Shown here: positions 43,702 through 52,861 of the stretch, piece after piece
How positions within the stretch are numbered: position 1 is the stretch's first letter
How the letters are laid out: the number at the start of each line of letters is the position of its first letter
NCBI RefSeq assembly: GCF_022385335.1
Contig: NZ_CP092431.1
Location: forward strand, 2,108,001-2,172,000
DNA: 64,000 bases
Direction of reading: 5' to 3'
DNA from: Streptomyces deccanensis
GTDB taxonomy: Bacteria; Actinomycetota; Actinomycetes; Streptomycetales; Streptomycetaceae
Made by a program: the position numbers and the translations under genes
The notes under the pieces: model-generated
Databases searched by the model: none
The model's input: the letters and a program-made list of their open reading frames with translations, nothing else
Told to the model about the DNA's origin: nothing

Positions 43702-43786
43702 GTCCGGGTGGCGGAATGGCAGACGCGCTAGCTTGAGGTGCTAGTGCCCTTTATCGGGCGTGGGGGTTCAAGTCCCCCCTCGGACA
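43702..43786 (+). tRNA. tRNA-Leu (anticodon GAG)
   Basis: An 85-nt class II tRNA. GTCCGGG pairs with CTCGGAC in the acceptor, D arm GGCGGAATGGCAGACGC, anticodon loop TTGAGGT with GAG at 43735-43737, long variable arm TGCCCTTTATCGGGCG and T arm GGGGGTTCAAGTCCCCC. CCA is not encoded. It reads CUC/CUU codons. A terminator follows immediately, and no integrase is nearby. Confidence 0.97.
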
Positions 43787-43794
43787 CATAGTGG

Positions 43795-43826
43795 CGAAGG
43801 CCGCGACCCCAGGGTCGCGGCCTTCG
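43795..43826 (+). terminator. tRNA-Leu terminator hairpin
   Basis: CGAAGGCCGCGACCC and GGGTCGCGGCCTTCG form a 15-bp inverted repeat separated by 2 nt, 8 nt after the tRNA. Confidence 0.8.
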
Positions 43827-43964
43827 TGCGTTGGGCGGCGAAATGTGGGACATATCTCTCGCTGTTCGAGAAAGCGCAGGTCACAGCCGTTCGGGAGTCC
43901 CCTGCGGGCCGCTCCGCGGTTGCCTCCGCTTGGCCGACACGACAGGCCGTAGTCACCCGAGCAC

Positions 43965-43970
43965 TAGAGT
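43965..43970 (+). promoter_or_regulatory. -10 candidate for the Pls/PosA-like synthetase operon
   Basis: TAGAGT, a consensus-like Streptomyces -10, about 98 nt before the ATG. No convincing -35 is seen. Confidence 0.35.
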
Positions 43971-44067
43971 ATGGGGCTTGTTCGGCACCGGTACGGAAAT
44001 ATCCCCAGGCAGACCTGTGGCCCCTCCGGCGCCCCCGGATGGTCCGGGTTCGAGAGGCGAGGATCCG

Positions 44068-47000
44068 ATGGCCGCCGTATACGAGAGTCCTGACCTGACG
44101 CTGCTCGACGGAGAGTTGGCCGAGGGGACCGGGCAGTTCGGCCAGGTGGCCCGTTTCTCGGCCGGTCCCGCGGCCTCCCCCCGCACCCTCGTCGACGTCT
44201 TCGAGGCGTCCGTGCGGTCGTACCCGGAGGAGCCCGCGCTGGACGACGGGAAGCGGCGGCTGACCTACCGTGCGCTGGCCGTCGAGGTGGAGAACCTGCG
44301 GCGACGACTGGGAGCCGCCGGGGTCGGGCTCGGGGACCGCGTCGGGGTGCGGGTGCCGTCGGGCACCAACGAGCTGTATGTCGCGATCCTCGCGGTGCTG
44401 GCCGCCGGGGCCGCCTACGTGCCCGTCGACGCCGAGGACCCCGACGAGCGGGCCGAGCTGGTGTTCGGCGAGGCCGAGGTACGGGCCGTCATCGGGGCCG
44501 GGCAAGAACTGACCGTGCACGGCGCGTCCGACTCCCCCGCCGCGCGGCCCGGGGTCGAGCACGACGCGTGGATCATCTTCACCTCCGGGTCGACGGGCAG
44601 GCCCAAGGGCGTGGCCGTCAGCCACCGCAGTGCCGCCGCGTTCGTGGACGCCGAGGCGGCGCTGTTCCTGACCGAGGAGCCGATCGGGCCCGGGGACCGG
44701 GTGATGGCCGGGCTGTCCGTCGCCTTCGACGCGTCCTGCGAGGAGATGTGGCTGGCCTGGCGGTACGGCGCCTGCCTGGTGCCGGTGCCGCGCGCGCAGG
44801 TCAGGAGCGGCGCGGATCTGGGGCCCTGGCTGGTGGAGCAGGAGATCACGGTCGTGTCGACCGTGCCGACGCTGGCCGCGCTGTGGGAGCCCGAGACCCT
44901 CAACGACGTACGGCTGCTGATCTTCGGCGGTGAGGCGTGCCCGCCGGAACTGGCGCAGCGACTGGTGACGGAGGGGCGGGAGGTCTGGAACACGTACGGG
45001 CCGACCGAGGCCACCGTCGTCGCCTGCGCCTCGCTGATGTCCGGTGCGGAGCCGATCCGGATCGGGCTGCCGCTCGACGGGTGGGAGCTGGCCGTCGTGG
45101 ACGAGGCCGGGGAGCCCGTGCCGATGGGCGGCAGCGGGCAGCTCGTGATCGGCGGGGTCGGGCTCGCGCGGTATCTCGACGCCGAGAAGGACGCGGAGAA
45201 GTACGCGCCGCTTCCGTCGCTCGGCTGGGAGCGGGCCTACCGCAGCGGTGACCTGGTGAAGGCCGAGCCCGAGGGGCTGATCTTCCTCGGGCGGGCCGAC
45301 GAGCAGATCAAGCTCGGCGGTCGGCGGATCGAGCTGGGCGAGGTCGACGCCGCGTTGCAGGCGCTGCCCGGTGTCGCGGGCGCCGCGGCGGCCGTACGGA
45401 CCGCGCGGAGCGGCAACCAGCTGCTCGTCGGATACGTGGTCACCCAGGAGGGCTGGGACCACGCGGCGGCCGTGGAGAAGCTGCGGGCCGAGCTGCCTGC
45501 CGCGTTGGTGCCGCTGCTGGCGCCGGTGGCGGAGCTGCCGACCCGGACGTCCGGGAAGGTCGACCGGAACGCCCTGCCGTGGCCGCTGGCGGACCTGGAG
45601 ACCGCTGGTCCCACCGAGGAGCTGTACGGGACCGAGGCGTGGCTCGCCGAGCAGTGGGCCGAGGTGCTGGGGATCCCGGTCGGCGGCGCGGGCGACGACT
45701 TCTTCGCCATCGGCGGCGGCAGTCTGGCCGCCGCGCAGCTGACGACGCGGCTGCGGACCCGGTACCCGAGCGTCGCGGTGGTGGACGTCTACCAGCGGCC
45801 CACGCTCAGGAAGCTGGCCCGGTACCTGGAGGAGTCCGGCGGCGAGGACGGTGCCCGGCGGGCTGTGGCGCCGGTGCCGGTGCGGGCGCGGCTCGTCCAG
45901 CTCGCGCTGCTCTTCCCCCTGTTCACCCTGCTCGGCCTGCGGTGGGTCGTCCCGCTGGCGGCACTGGGGAATCTGCTGGGGTCCTACGCCTGGCTGCCGA
46001 CCGCGCCCTGGTGGGCCGTGGCGGTCGGGGCGGTGCTGTTCTTCACCCCGCCGGGGCGGCTGGCGATCGCGGCGGGCGGGGCGCGGCTGCTGCTGCGTGG
46101 CGTCGAGCCGGGCCGGTACGCGCGCGGCGGGAGCGTGCATCTGCGGCTGTGGGCGGCCGAGCGGCTGGCCGAGTTCAGTGGGGCGACCTCGCTGACCGGG
46201 GTGTGGCTGGAGCGGTACGCGCGTGCCCTGGGCGCCAGGGTCGGGGCCGATGTCGATCTGCACGCGCTGCCGCCGGTGACCGGGATGCTGAAGCTCGGGC
46301 GGGGCGCGGCCGTGGAGTCGGAGGTGGACCTCTCCGGGTACTGGCTCGACGGGGACCGGCTGGAGATCGGGCCGGTCAAGGTGGGGGCCGGCGCGGTCGT
46401 GGGGACGCGGAGCATGCTGCTGCCGGGGGCCAGGGTCGGCAAGCGGGCCGAGGTGGCGCCCGGGTCGGCCGTGGTCGGCCAGGTGCCCACCGGTCAGCGC
46501 TGGGCCGGGGCGCCGGCGGTCAAGCTGGGCAAGGCGAAGCGGAACTGGCCCAAGGAGCGGCCGCAGCGGGACCTGTTCTGGCGGGCGTCGTACGGCGTGA
46601 CCGGTGTCGGGCTGACCGGGCTGCCGGTGCTCGCCGGGGTCGCCGCGCTGGCCGTGCTGGGCCTGTTCGTGGATCCGGCGGCCGGGCTCGGCGGTGCCCT
46701 GCGGGGCGCGGCGCTCGGGCTGGTGCCCGCCACGCTCGCGTTCGGGGCGGCGTACGCGCTGCTGCTGCTGGTCGCCGTGCGGCTGCTGAGCCTCGGGCTG
46801 CGGGAGGGTACGCATCCCACGCACAGCCGGGTCGGCTGGCAGGCGTGGACGGTCACCCAGCTGATGGACCGGTCGCGGGAGACGCTGTTCCCGCTGTACG
46901 CGGGGCTGGTCACGCCGGTGTGGCTGCGGCTGCTGGGGATGCGGATCGGCAAGGGCGCCGAAGTGTCGACCGTCCTTGCGCTGCCGAGTCTGACGACGGT

Positions 47001-47943
47001 CGGGGACGGGGCGTTCCTCGCGGACGACACCCTGACCGCGCCGTACGAACTCGGCGGGGGCTGGATGCGGATCGGGCGGGCGGAGATCGGGCGGCGGGCG
47101 TTCCTGGGGAACTCCGGGATGACCGCGCCGGGGCGTTCCGTGCCGGACGGCGGTCTGGTGGGGGTGCTGTCGGCGACGCCGAAGAAGGCGAAGAAGGGCA
47201 GTTCGTATCTGGGGCTGCCGCCGGTCAAGCTGCCCCGGGCGGCGGCGGACGGCGACCAGAGCCTGACGTACGAGCCGCCGGCGCGGCTGCTGTGGGCGCG
47301 GGCGCTGGTGGAGCTGTGCCGGATCGTGCCGGTGTTCTGCTCGGCGGGGCTCGCGCTGCTGACGGTGGCGGTGCTGAGCGCGCTGGGCGGCTGGGCGTGG
47401 CTGTGGGGCGGCGTCGTGCTGCTGGGGGCGGGTGGGCTGGCGGGTCTGGTGTCCGTCGTCGCGAAGTGGCTGCTCGTGGGGCGGCACCGCACGGGTGAGC
47501 ATCCGCTGTGGAGCGGTTTCGTGTGGCGCAACGAGCTGGCGGACACCTTCGTGGAGGTGCTGGCGGTGCCTTGGCTGGCGGGTGCGGTGCCGGGGACGCC
47601 GGTGCTGAACGTGTGGCTGCGCGGGCTGGGGGCGCGGATCGGCAAGGGGGTGTGGGTCGAGAGTTACTGGCTACCCGAGACCGACCTCGTGACGCTCGGC
47701 GACGGGGCCACGGTGAACCGGGGATGCGTCCTGCAGACCCACCTCTTCCACGACCGGATCTTGCGGACGGATACTGTGGAGCTCCGTGAGGGTGCCACTT
47801 TGGGCCCGGGCGGAATCGTCCTGCCCGGCAGCGTGGTCGGGGCCCGCACCACGCTGGGTCCGGCGTCGCTGGTCATGGCCGCGGAGTCCGTTCCCGACGA
47901 CACCCGGTGGCTGGGCAACCCGATCGAGTCATGGCGCCGCTGA
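44068..47943 (+). CDS. Pls/PosA-family single-module synthetase (A-T plus membrane/hexapeptide region)
   Basis: This 1291-residue membrane-embedded amino-acid-activating enzyme has adenylation core motifs IIFTSGSTGRPKGVAVSH (A3, about 169), NTYGPTEATV (A5, about 308), YRSGDLVK, GRADEQIKLGGRRIELGE (A8) and RTSGKVDRNAL (A10). A carrier domain follows with DDFFAIGGGSLAAAQ (Ser for phosphopantetheine, about 552). The C-terminal half alternates membrane helices with left-handed-helix acyltransferase-like repeats (GRAEIGRRAFLGNSGMTAPG, LREGATLGPGGIVLPGSV), the TIGR02353 region found in epsilon-poly-lysine synthetase. A homo-poly-amino acid or amino-acyl conjugate is possible; substrate unknown. It overlaps the M1 peptidase gene. 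Confidence 0.88.
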   Translation: MAAVYESPDLTLLDGELAEGTGQFGQVARFSAGPAASPRTLVDVFEASVRSYPEEPALDDGKRRLTYRALAVEVENLRRRLGAAGVGLGDRVGVRVPSGTNELYVAILAVLAAGAAYVPVDAEDPDERAELVFGEAEVRAVIGAGQELTVHGASDSPAARPGVEHDAWIIFTSGSTGRPKGVAVSHRSAAAFVDAEAALFLTEEPIGPGDRVMAGLSVAFDASCEEMWLAWRYGACLVPVPRAQVRSGADLGPWLVEQEITVVSTVPTLAALWEPETLNDVRLLIFGGEACPPELAQRLVTEGREVWNTYGPTEATVVACASLMSGAEPIRIGLPLDGWELAVVDEAGEPVPMGGSGQLVIGGVGLARYLDAEKDAEKYAPLPSLGWERAYRSGDLVKAEPEGLIFLGRADEQIKLGGRRIELGEVDAALQALPGVAGAAAAVRTARSGNQLLVGYVVTQEGWDHAAAVEKLRAELPAALVPLLAPVAELPTRTSGKVDRNALPWPLADLETAGPTEELYGTEAWLAEQWAEVLGIPVGGAGDDFFAIGGGSLAAAQLTTRLRTRYPSVAVVDVYQRPTLRKLARYLEESGGEDGARRAVAPVPVRARLVQLALLFPLFTLLGLRWVVPLAALGNLLGSYAWLPTAPWWAVAVGAVLFFTPPGRLAIAAGGARLLLRGVEPGRYARGGSVHLRLWAAERLAEFSGATSLTGVWLERYARALGARVGADVDLHALPPVTGMLKLGRGAAVESEVDLSGYWLDGDRLEIGPVKVGAGAVVGTRSMLLPGARVGKRAEVAPGSAVVGQVPTGQRWAGAPAVKLGKAKRNWPKERPQRDLFWRASYGVTGVGLTGLPVLAGVAALAVLGLFVDPAAGLGGALRGAALGLVPATLAFGAAYALLLLVAVRLLSLGLREGTHPTHSRVGWQAWTVTQLMDRSRETLFPLYAGLVTPVWLRLLGMRIGKGAEVSTVLALPSLTTVGDGAFLADDTLTAPYELGGGWMRIGRAEIGRRAFLGNSGMTAPGRSVPDGGLVGVLSATPKKAKKGSSYLGLPPVKLPRAAADGDQSLTYEPPARLLWARALVELCRIVPVFCSAGLALLTVAVLSALGGWAWLWGGVVLLGAGGLAGLVSVVAKWLLVGRHRTGEHPLWSGFVWRNELADTFVEVLAVPWLAGAVPGTPVLNVWLRGLGARIGKGVWVESYWLPETDLVTLGDGATVNRGCVLQTHLFHDRILRTDTVELREGATLGPGGIVLPGSVVGARTTLGPASLVMAAESVPDDTRWLGNPIESWRR

Positions 47944-49403
47944 CCGCGGCTCGTGCGGCGTCGGGCGACCCGGGGGACGATGGACGTCGTACGAGAGCGG
48001 AGCGGGGAGCAGAAGCGGCAGTGGCGGTTCAGCAGTCAGTGGGTCCGGACCCGTACTTCCCGGCGAACGGCGATTCCCGTTACCGGGTGCATCGGTACGA
48101 GCTGGCTGTGGACTACCGGCCGGGGCCGAACCGGTTGTCGGGCACCGCGCGGCTCAACGCGATAGCGGGCCGGGCCGCGCTCGCCGAGTTCCAGTTGAAC
48201 CTGGCCGACTTCAAGATCGGGCGGGTGCGGGTCGACGGGCGGGCGCCGCACTACTCGCACCGGGGTGGCCGGCTGCGGATCCGGCCGGCCAAGCCGATCC
48301 GGCCCGGGGCCGCGTTCACGGTCGAGGTGCACTGGTCGGGCAATCCCAAGCCGGTCAACAGCCCCTGGGGCGGGCTCGGTTGGGAGGAGCTGACCGACGG
48401 GGCGCTGGTGGCGAGCCAGCCGGTCGGCGCGCCGTCCTGGTATCCGTGCAACGACCGGCCCGCCGACAAGGCCTCGTACCAGATCTCGGTGACGACGCCG
48501 TCGGCGTACCAGGTGGTGGCGGGCGGGCGGCTGCTCACCCGTACGGCGAAGGCGTCCACGACGACCTGGGTGTACGAGCAGTCGGCGCCGACGTCTAGTT
48601 ATCTGGTGGGGCTGTCGATCGGCAGGTACCAGACGGTGCTGCTGGGCGATCCGCGGCCGGGCGGGGTGCCGCAGCACGGGCACATCCCGGCGCACCTGCT
48701 CACCGAGTTCTCGCGGGACTTCGCACGGCAGCCCGCCATGATGGAGCTGTTCGAGGAGCTGTTCGGGCCGTACCCGTTCGGGGAGTACGCGGTGGTGGTG
48801 ACCGAGGAGGAGCTCGATGTCCCGGTCGAGGCACAGGGGTTGTCGCTGTTCGGCGCCAACCATGTGGACGGGGCGCGGGGTTCGGAGCGGCTGGTGGCGC
48901 ACGAGCTGGCGCACCAGTGGTTCGGCAACAGCGTGTCCATCGCGGACTGGCGGCACATCTGGCTGAACGAGGGGTTCGCCAAGTACGCCGAGTGGCTGTG
49001 GTCGGAACGTTCCGGCGGGCGCAGCGCGCAGCAACTGGCCGCCGCCGCGCACCAGAAGCTCGCCGCGCTGCCGCAGGACCTGCGGCTGGCGGACCCGGGC
49101 CGCAAGCTGATGTTCGACGACCGGCTCTACGAGCGCGGCGGTCTCACCGTCCACGCGGTCCGCTGCGCCCTCGGTGACGAGGCGTTCTTCCGGATGCTGC
49201 GCGGCTGGGCGACCGTCCACCGCGGTGGTGCCGTGACGACGGCCGGTTTCACGGCGCACGCCGGCCGCTACGCCGACGGGCCGCTGGACGCCCTGTTCCG
49301 GGCCTGGTTGCAGGAGCCGGCGCTGCCGCCCCTGCCCTCCCCGAGGGAGCCCGGGGTGCCGGCGCGACCGCCGTATCCGCCAACGAACGCGGGCTCGGTG
49401 TGA
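47931..49403 (+). CDS. M1-family zinc aminopeptidase-like protein
   Basis: This about 490-residue gluzincin peptidase has the zinc site HELAHQWFGN with the third ligand in WLNEGFAKYAEW. The substrate loop reads QGLSLFGANHV instead of the usual GAMEN. It lacks the long C-terminal helical domain of classical aminopeptidase N. The ATG at 47931 overlaps the synthetase by 13 nt; GTG at 48021 (VAVQQSVGPDPYFPANGD), with GGGGAG upstream, is equally plausible and removes a low-complexity leader. It is co-transcribed with the synthetase, so it may process or degrade its product, an inference. Confidence 0.87.
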   Translation: MAPLTAARAASGDPGDDGRRTRAERGAEAAVAVQQSVGPDPYFPANGDSRYRVHRYELAVDYRPGPNRLSGTARLNAIAGRAALAEFQLNLADFKIGRVRVDGRAPHYSHRGGRLRIRPAKPIRPGAAFTVEVHWSGNPKPVNSPWGGLGWEELTDGALVASQPVGAPSWYPCNDRPADKASYQISVTTPSAYQVVAGGRLLTRTAKASTTTWVYEQSAPTSSYLVGLSIGRYQTVLLGDPRPGGVPQHGHIPAHLLTEFSRDFARQPAMMELFEELFGPYPFGEYAVVVTEEELDVPVEAQGLSLFGANHVDGARGSERLVAHELAHQWFGNSVSIADWRHIWLNEGFAKYAEWLWSERSGGRSAQQLAAAAHQKLAALPQDLRLADPGRKLMFDDRLYERGGLTVHAVRCALGDEAFFRMLRGWATVHRGGAVTTAGFTAHAGRYADGPLDALFRAWLQEPALPPLPSPREPGVPARPPYPPTNAGSV

Positions 49404-49467
49404 CGAGCGGCGTACGCGGGGTCGGCGTCGCGGCCGACTCCGCGGGGTCGGCCGGGGAGCGGGCACA

Positions 49468-49923
49468 ATGACTGCCATGTCGTCGCGCCGAGGTGGTTCC
49501 AGGGCCAGGTCGAAGAGTGCGTCACGGGCTGCTTCCCAAAGCCCCCGTACGTGCCCCTGCGGGCTGCCCGAGGCGTACGAGGCCTGTTGCGGCCGGTACC
49601 ACTCGGGGAGCGCCGCCGCGCCGACCGCCGAGGCGTTGATGCGGTCCCGGTACAGCGCGTTCGTGATGCGCGACGAGGCGTATCTGCTGCGCAGTTGGCA
49701 TCCCCGGACGCGGCCCGCCGAGGTCGCCTTCGACACGACGATGCGCTGGACCGGGCTGGAGATCCTGGACACCCGGGACGGTACGCCCTTCCACACCACC
49801 GGCACGGTCACCTTCCGCGCCTCGTTCCGGGGCGGCTCGCTGCACGAGCGGAGCCGGTTCGAGCGGGTGGATGGGGCGTGGGTGTACGTGGACGGGGAGT
49901 TCCTGGCGGACGACCAGGGCTAG
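49468..49923 (+). CDS. YchJ-family (UPF0225) SEC-C metal-binding protein
   Basis: This 151-residue protein has a basic N-terminal extension, then a SEC-C-like zinc motif CPCGLPEAYEACCGRYHSG, followed by APTAEALMRSRYSAFV and an NTF2-like domain (EILDTRDGTPFHTTGTVTF). This family is widespread; function is not established. GGGGAG before the ATG. Convergent with gntR, only 16 nt apart. Confidence 0.88.
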   Translation: MTAMSSRRGGSRARSKSASRAASQSPRTCPCGLPEAYEACCGRYHSGSAAAPTAEALMRSRYSAFVMRDEAYLLRSWHPRTRPAEVAFDTTMRWTGLEILDTRDGTPFHTTGTVTFRASFRGGSLHERSRFERVDGAWVYVDGEFLADDQG

Positions 49924-49939
49924 CGGACCTCCGTCCCGG

Positions 49940-50665
49940 TCAACCGGCCGCCGGAGAATGGCCGTTGGGGGCCAGGATGTCCAGTTCCTGGAGGGCGCCG
50001 ACCGTGATCTCGCGGGTGAGTCGTTCGGCCCGGGGGGCGTCGTGCTCGCGGATGGCTTCGGCGACCTGGACGTGGAGGGTGACGGCGGCCGGGTCGGGGT
50101 CGTGGAACATCACGGCGTGGTGGGTGCGGCCGGCGAGGACCTCCTCGACGACGTCGCCGAGGCGGGCGAACATCTCGTTGCCGGAGGCGTCGAGGATCAG
50201 GCGGTGGAAGGCGACGTCGTGCCGGAGGTAGCCCTCCAGCTGGTGGCCGCGTGAGTTGGCGACCATGCCGATGGCGCACTCGGTGAGCGCGGCGCACTGC
50301 TCGGCGGTGGCGTGGCGCGCGGCGAGGCCCGCGGCGATCGGTTCGACGGCGGAGCGCAGGACCGTGAGGGAGCGCAGCTGGCGGGGGCGGTCCGCGCCGG
50401 CCAGGCGCCAGCGGATGACCTGCGGGTCGTAGACGTTCCACTCGGCGGGCGGGCGGACGATCACGCCGACCCGGCGGCGGGACTCGACCAGGTGCATGGA
50501 CTCCAGCACGCGGACCGCCTCGCGCATCACGGAGCGGGACACCTCGAAGGTCTGGGCGAGTTCGTCCGTGCGCAGCACGCTGCCCGGCGGGTACTCGCCC
50601 GCCGTGATCGCCGGTCCGAGGGTCTCCAGTACTCGGCCGTGCAGCCCCCGGCCCGGTGTGGTCAT
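49940..50665 (-). CDS. gntR: GntR-family gluconate operon regulator
   Basis: This 241-residue FadR-subfamily regulator has an N-terminal winged helix (RTDELAQTFEVSRSVMREAVRVLE, in two stretches) and an FCD ligand domain (DVAFHRLILDASGNEMF, HVQVAEAI). It is divergent from gntK-gntP with 143 nt between, the standard layout in Streptomyces. From memory, the S. coelicolor counterpart represses gluconate genes in the absence of gluconate. No ribosome site is clear at the ATG beginning MTTPGRGLHG. Confidence 0.9.
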   Translation of the reverse strand: MTTPGRGLHGRVLETLGPAITAGEYPPGSVLRTDELAQTFEVSRSVMREAVRVLESMHLVESRRRVGVIVRPPAEWNVYDPQVIRWRLAGADRPRQLRSLTVLRSAVEPIAAGLAARHATAEQCAALTECAIGMVANSRGHQLEGYLRHDVAFHRLILDASGNEMFARLGDVVEEVLAGRTHHAVMFHDPDPAAVTLHVQVAEAIREHDAPRAERLTREITVGALQELDILAPNGHSPAAG

Positions 50666-50700
50666 GGAGATCAGGGTACGAGGAGCGGGGAGCGGAGAAA

Positions 50701-50711
50701 AAGTCAGACTT
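50701..50711. promoter_or_regulatory. GntR operator candidate
   Basis: AAGTCAGACTT is a perfect 11-bp palindrome between gntR and gntK. GGTACGA (about 50675) and TCGTACC (about 50735) also form a wider dyad around it. Either could be the shared operator. Confidence 0.4.
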
Positions 50712-50808
50712 ATTTGTGTCCGGGACTTGAATTCGTCGTACCTAATGGGTTTCAGTGTCGTCGACGTCGGGTGACGTCCCAGATGTCGACGAAGACAGCG
50801 AGGTAGTG

Positions 50809-51327
50809 ATGCGCAGCCCTCACGTCGTCGTGGTGATGGGCGTGGCAGGGACCGGGAAGACCACGGTCGGCCCCCTGCTCGCGGCCCGGCTCGGCGTTCC
50901 CTACGCCGAGGGCGACGACTTCCACCCCGAGGCCAACATCGCCAAGATGTCGGCCGGTACACCGCTGGACGACGCGGACCGAGGGCCGTGGCTGGACGCC
51001 ATCGGCGCCTGGGCGCACGACCGGGCCGGACTCGGCGGGGTGGTCAGCTGTTCCGCGTTGAAGCGCTCCTACCGGGACCGGCTGCGGGCGGCGGCGCCCG
51101 GTGTGGTCCTCGTGCATCTCGCCGGTGACCGGGCCCTCATCGAGGACCGGATGTCCCACCGGCAGGGCCACTTCATGCCGACGGCGCTGCTCGACTCGCA
51201 GTTCGCCACGCTGCAGCCGCTGGAGGCGGACGAGGCGGGCGTCACGGTCGATGTGTCGGGCGCGCCCGAGGAGATCGCCGAGCGGGCGGTCGAAGCGCTG
51301 CGGGAGCTCGGTCCGGCGTCGTCGTAG
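50809..51327 (+). CDS. gntK: Gluconokinase GntK
   Basis: This 172-residue shikimate-kinase-fold enzyme phosphorylates gluconate to 6-phosphogluconate. P-loop VVMGVAGTGKTT, GDDFHPEANIAKMSAGTPLDD (substrate site), SCSALKRSYRDRLR and the lid region MSHRQGHFMP are all family motifs. The ATG at 50809 follows GAGG. Gene order gntK-gntP, divergent from gntR, supports the assignment. Confidence 0.94.
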   Translation: MRSPHVVVVMGVAGTGKTTVGPLLAARLGVPYAEGDDFHPEANIAKMSAGTPLDDADRGPWLDAIGAWAHDRAGLGGVVSCSALKRSYRDRLRAAAPGVVLVHLAGDRALIEDRMSHRQGHFMPTALLDSQFATLQPLEADEAGVTVDVSGAPEEIAERAVEALRELGPASS

Positions 51328-51399
51328 GCCCTCGGCGCGCCGCCTCCTCCTTCCGTCTCTCCCCCACCTCCCCCGAAACCCACCGACCAAGGAATCACC

Positions 51400-52797
51400 G
51401 TGACCAGACTCAACGTCGAGCTGCTGGCAGCGGACCCCGTCGAGCCGATCACCTCGGCGGGGCACGCACAGCTGGGCATCGCCGTACTGGCGGGCATCGC
51501 CGTGATCGTCGTGCTCATCACCAGGTTCAAGGTGCACGCCTTCCTGGCGCTGACCATCGGCTCGCTCGCGCTCGGCGCGTTCGCCGGGGCGCCGCTGGAC
51601 AAGGCGATCGCCAGCTTCACCACCGGGCTCGGGACGACCGTGGCCGGGGTCGGCGTGCTCATCGCGTTGGGCGCGATCCTCGGCAAGCTGCTGGCGGACT
51701 CCGGGGGCGCCGACCAGATCGTCGACACCATCCTCGCCAAGGCCCAGGGGCGGGCGATGCCGTGGGCGATGGTGCTGATCGCCTCGGTGATCGGACTGCC
51801 GTTGTTCTTCGAGGTCGGGATCGTGCTGCTGATCCCGGTGGTGCTGATGGTCGCCAAGCGCGGCAACTACTCGCTGATGCGCATCGGCATCCCGGCGCTG
51901 GCCGGTCTGTCGGTCATGCACGGGCTGATCCCGCCGCACCCCGGGCCGCTGGTCGCGATCGACGCGGTCCAGGCGAACCTGGGCGTCACGCTGGCGCTGG
52001 GCCTGCTCGTCGCGATACCGACCGTGATCATCGCCGGTCCGCTGTTCTCGAAGTACGCGGCGCGCTGGGTGGACGTCCCGGTGCCGGAGCGCATGATCGA
52101 GGCGAGGCCCTCGGAGGAGCTGGAGAAGCGGCCCGGGTTCGGCGCGACCGTGGCGACCGTCCTCCTGCCCGTCGTCCTGATGCTGGCCAAGGCGCTCGTG
52201 GACATCGTCGTCGACGACCCCGAGAACATGGTGCAGCGGGTCTTCGACGTCGTCGGCTCACCGCTGATCGCGCTGCTGGCGGCCGTGCTCGTGGGCATGT
52301 TCACGCTGGGGCGGGCGGCCGGGTTCACCAAGGAGCGGCTCGGTTCGACCGTCGAGAAGTCCCTCGCGCCGATCGCGGGCATCCTGCTGATCGTGGGCGC
52401 GGGCGGCGGCTTCAAGCAGACGCTCATCGACTCCGGGGTCGGGCAGATGATCCTGGAGATCTCCGAGGACTGGTCGATCCCCGCGCTCGTCCTGGCCTGG
52501 CTGATCGCGGTGGCGATCCGGCTGGCGACGGGGTCGGCCACGGTCGCCACGATCTCGGCGGCGGGCCTGGTGGCCCCGCTCGCCGCGGACATGTCGACCA
52601 CGCACACGGCCCTGCTGGTCCTCGCGATCGGCGCGGGCTCCCTCTTCTTCAGCCACGTCAACGACGCCGGTTTCTGGATGGTGAAGGAGTACTTCGGGAT
52701 GAGCGTCGGCCAGACCATCAAGACGTGGTCGGTGATGGAGACGATCATCTCGGTGGTGGCCGGGGCGATCGTGCTGCTGCTGTCGCTGATCATCTAG
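51400..52797 (+). CDS. gntP: Gluconate:H+ symporter GntP
   Basis: This 465-residue integral membrane permease of the GntP family has about 12-14 hydrophobic segments, HGLIPPHPGPLVAID near the middle, LIVGAGGGFKQTLIDSGVG and GSATVATISAAGLVAPL, all typical. GTG start after AAGGAATCACC. It brings in gluconate for GntK, and length is as expected. It ends near the convergent cytochrome b gene; a direct repeat GGTACGGGAGC follows the stop. Confidence 0.94.
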   Translation: MTRLNVELLAADPVEPITSAGHAQLGIAVLAGIAVIVVLITRFKVHAFLALTIGSLALGAFAGAPLDKAIASFTTGLGTTVAGVGVLIALGAILGKLLADSGGADQIVDTILAKAQGRAMPWAMVLIASVIGLPLFFEVGIVLLIPVVLMVAKRGNYSLMRIGIPALAGLSVMHGLIPPHPGPLVAIDAVQANLGVTLALGLLVAIPTVIIAGPLFSKYAARWVDVPVPERMIEARPSEELEKRPGFGATVATVLLPVVLMLAKALVDIVVDDPENMVQRVFDVVGSPLIALLAAVLVGMFTLGRAAGFTKERLGSTVEKSLAPIAGILLIVGAGGGFKQTLIDSGVGQMILEISEDWSIPALVLAWLIAVAIRLATGSATVATISAAGLVAPLAADMSTTHTALLVLAIGAGSLFFSHVNDAGFWMVKEYFGMSVGQTIKTWSVMETIISVVAGAIVLLLSLII

Positions 52798-52861
52798 GCG
52801 GTACGGGAGCGCGGTACGGGAGCAGGTCCTGCCCGAAGAGCATCCGCTGTGACCGTCGCGT

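Noticed and set aside
43529..43744. A 71-codon plus-strand ORF ending inside tRNA-Leu
   Set aside because: It overlaps the M20 peptidase start region and half of the tRNA, and has no ribosome site or recognisable protein.
43702..43786. tRNA-Leu as an integration site of a mobile element
   Set aside because: No integrase, repeated tRNA 3' end or mobile genes were seen on either side.
43768..47502. A 1244-codon open frame opposite the synthetase gene
   Set aside because: Arg/Pro/Gln-rich shadow of the Pls/PosA-like gene, with no domain and running over the promoter and tRNA terminator region.
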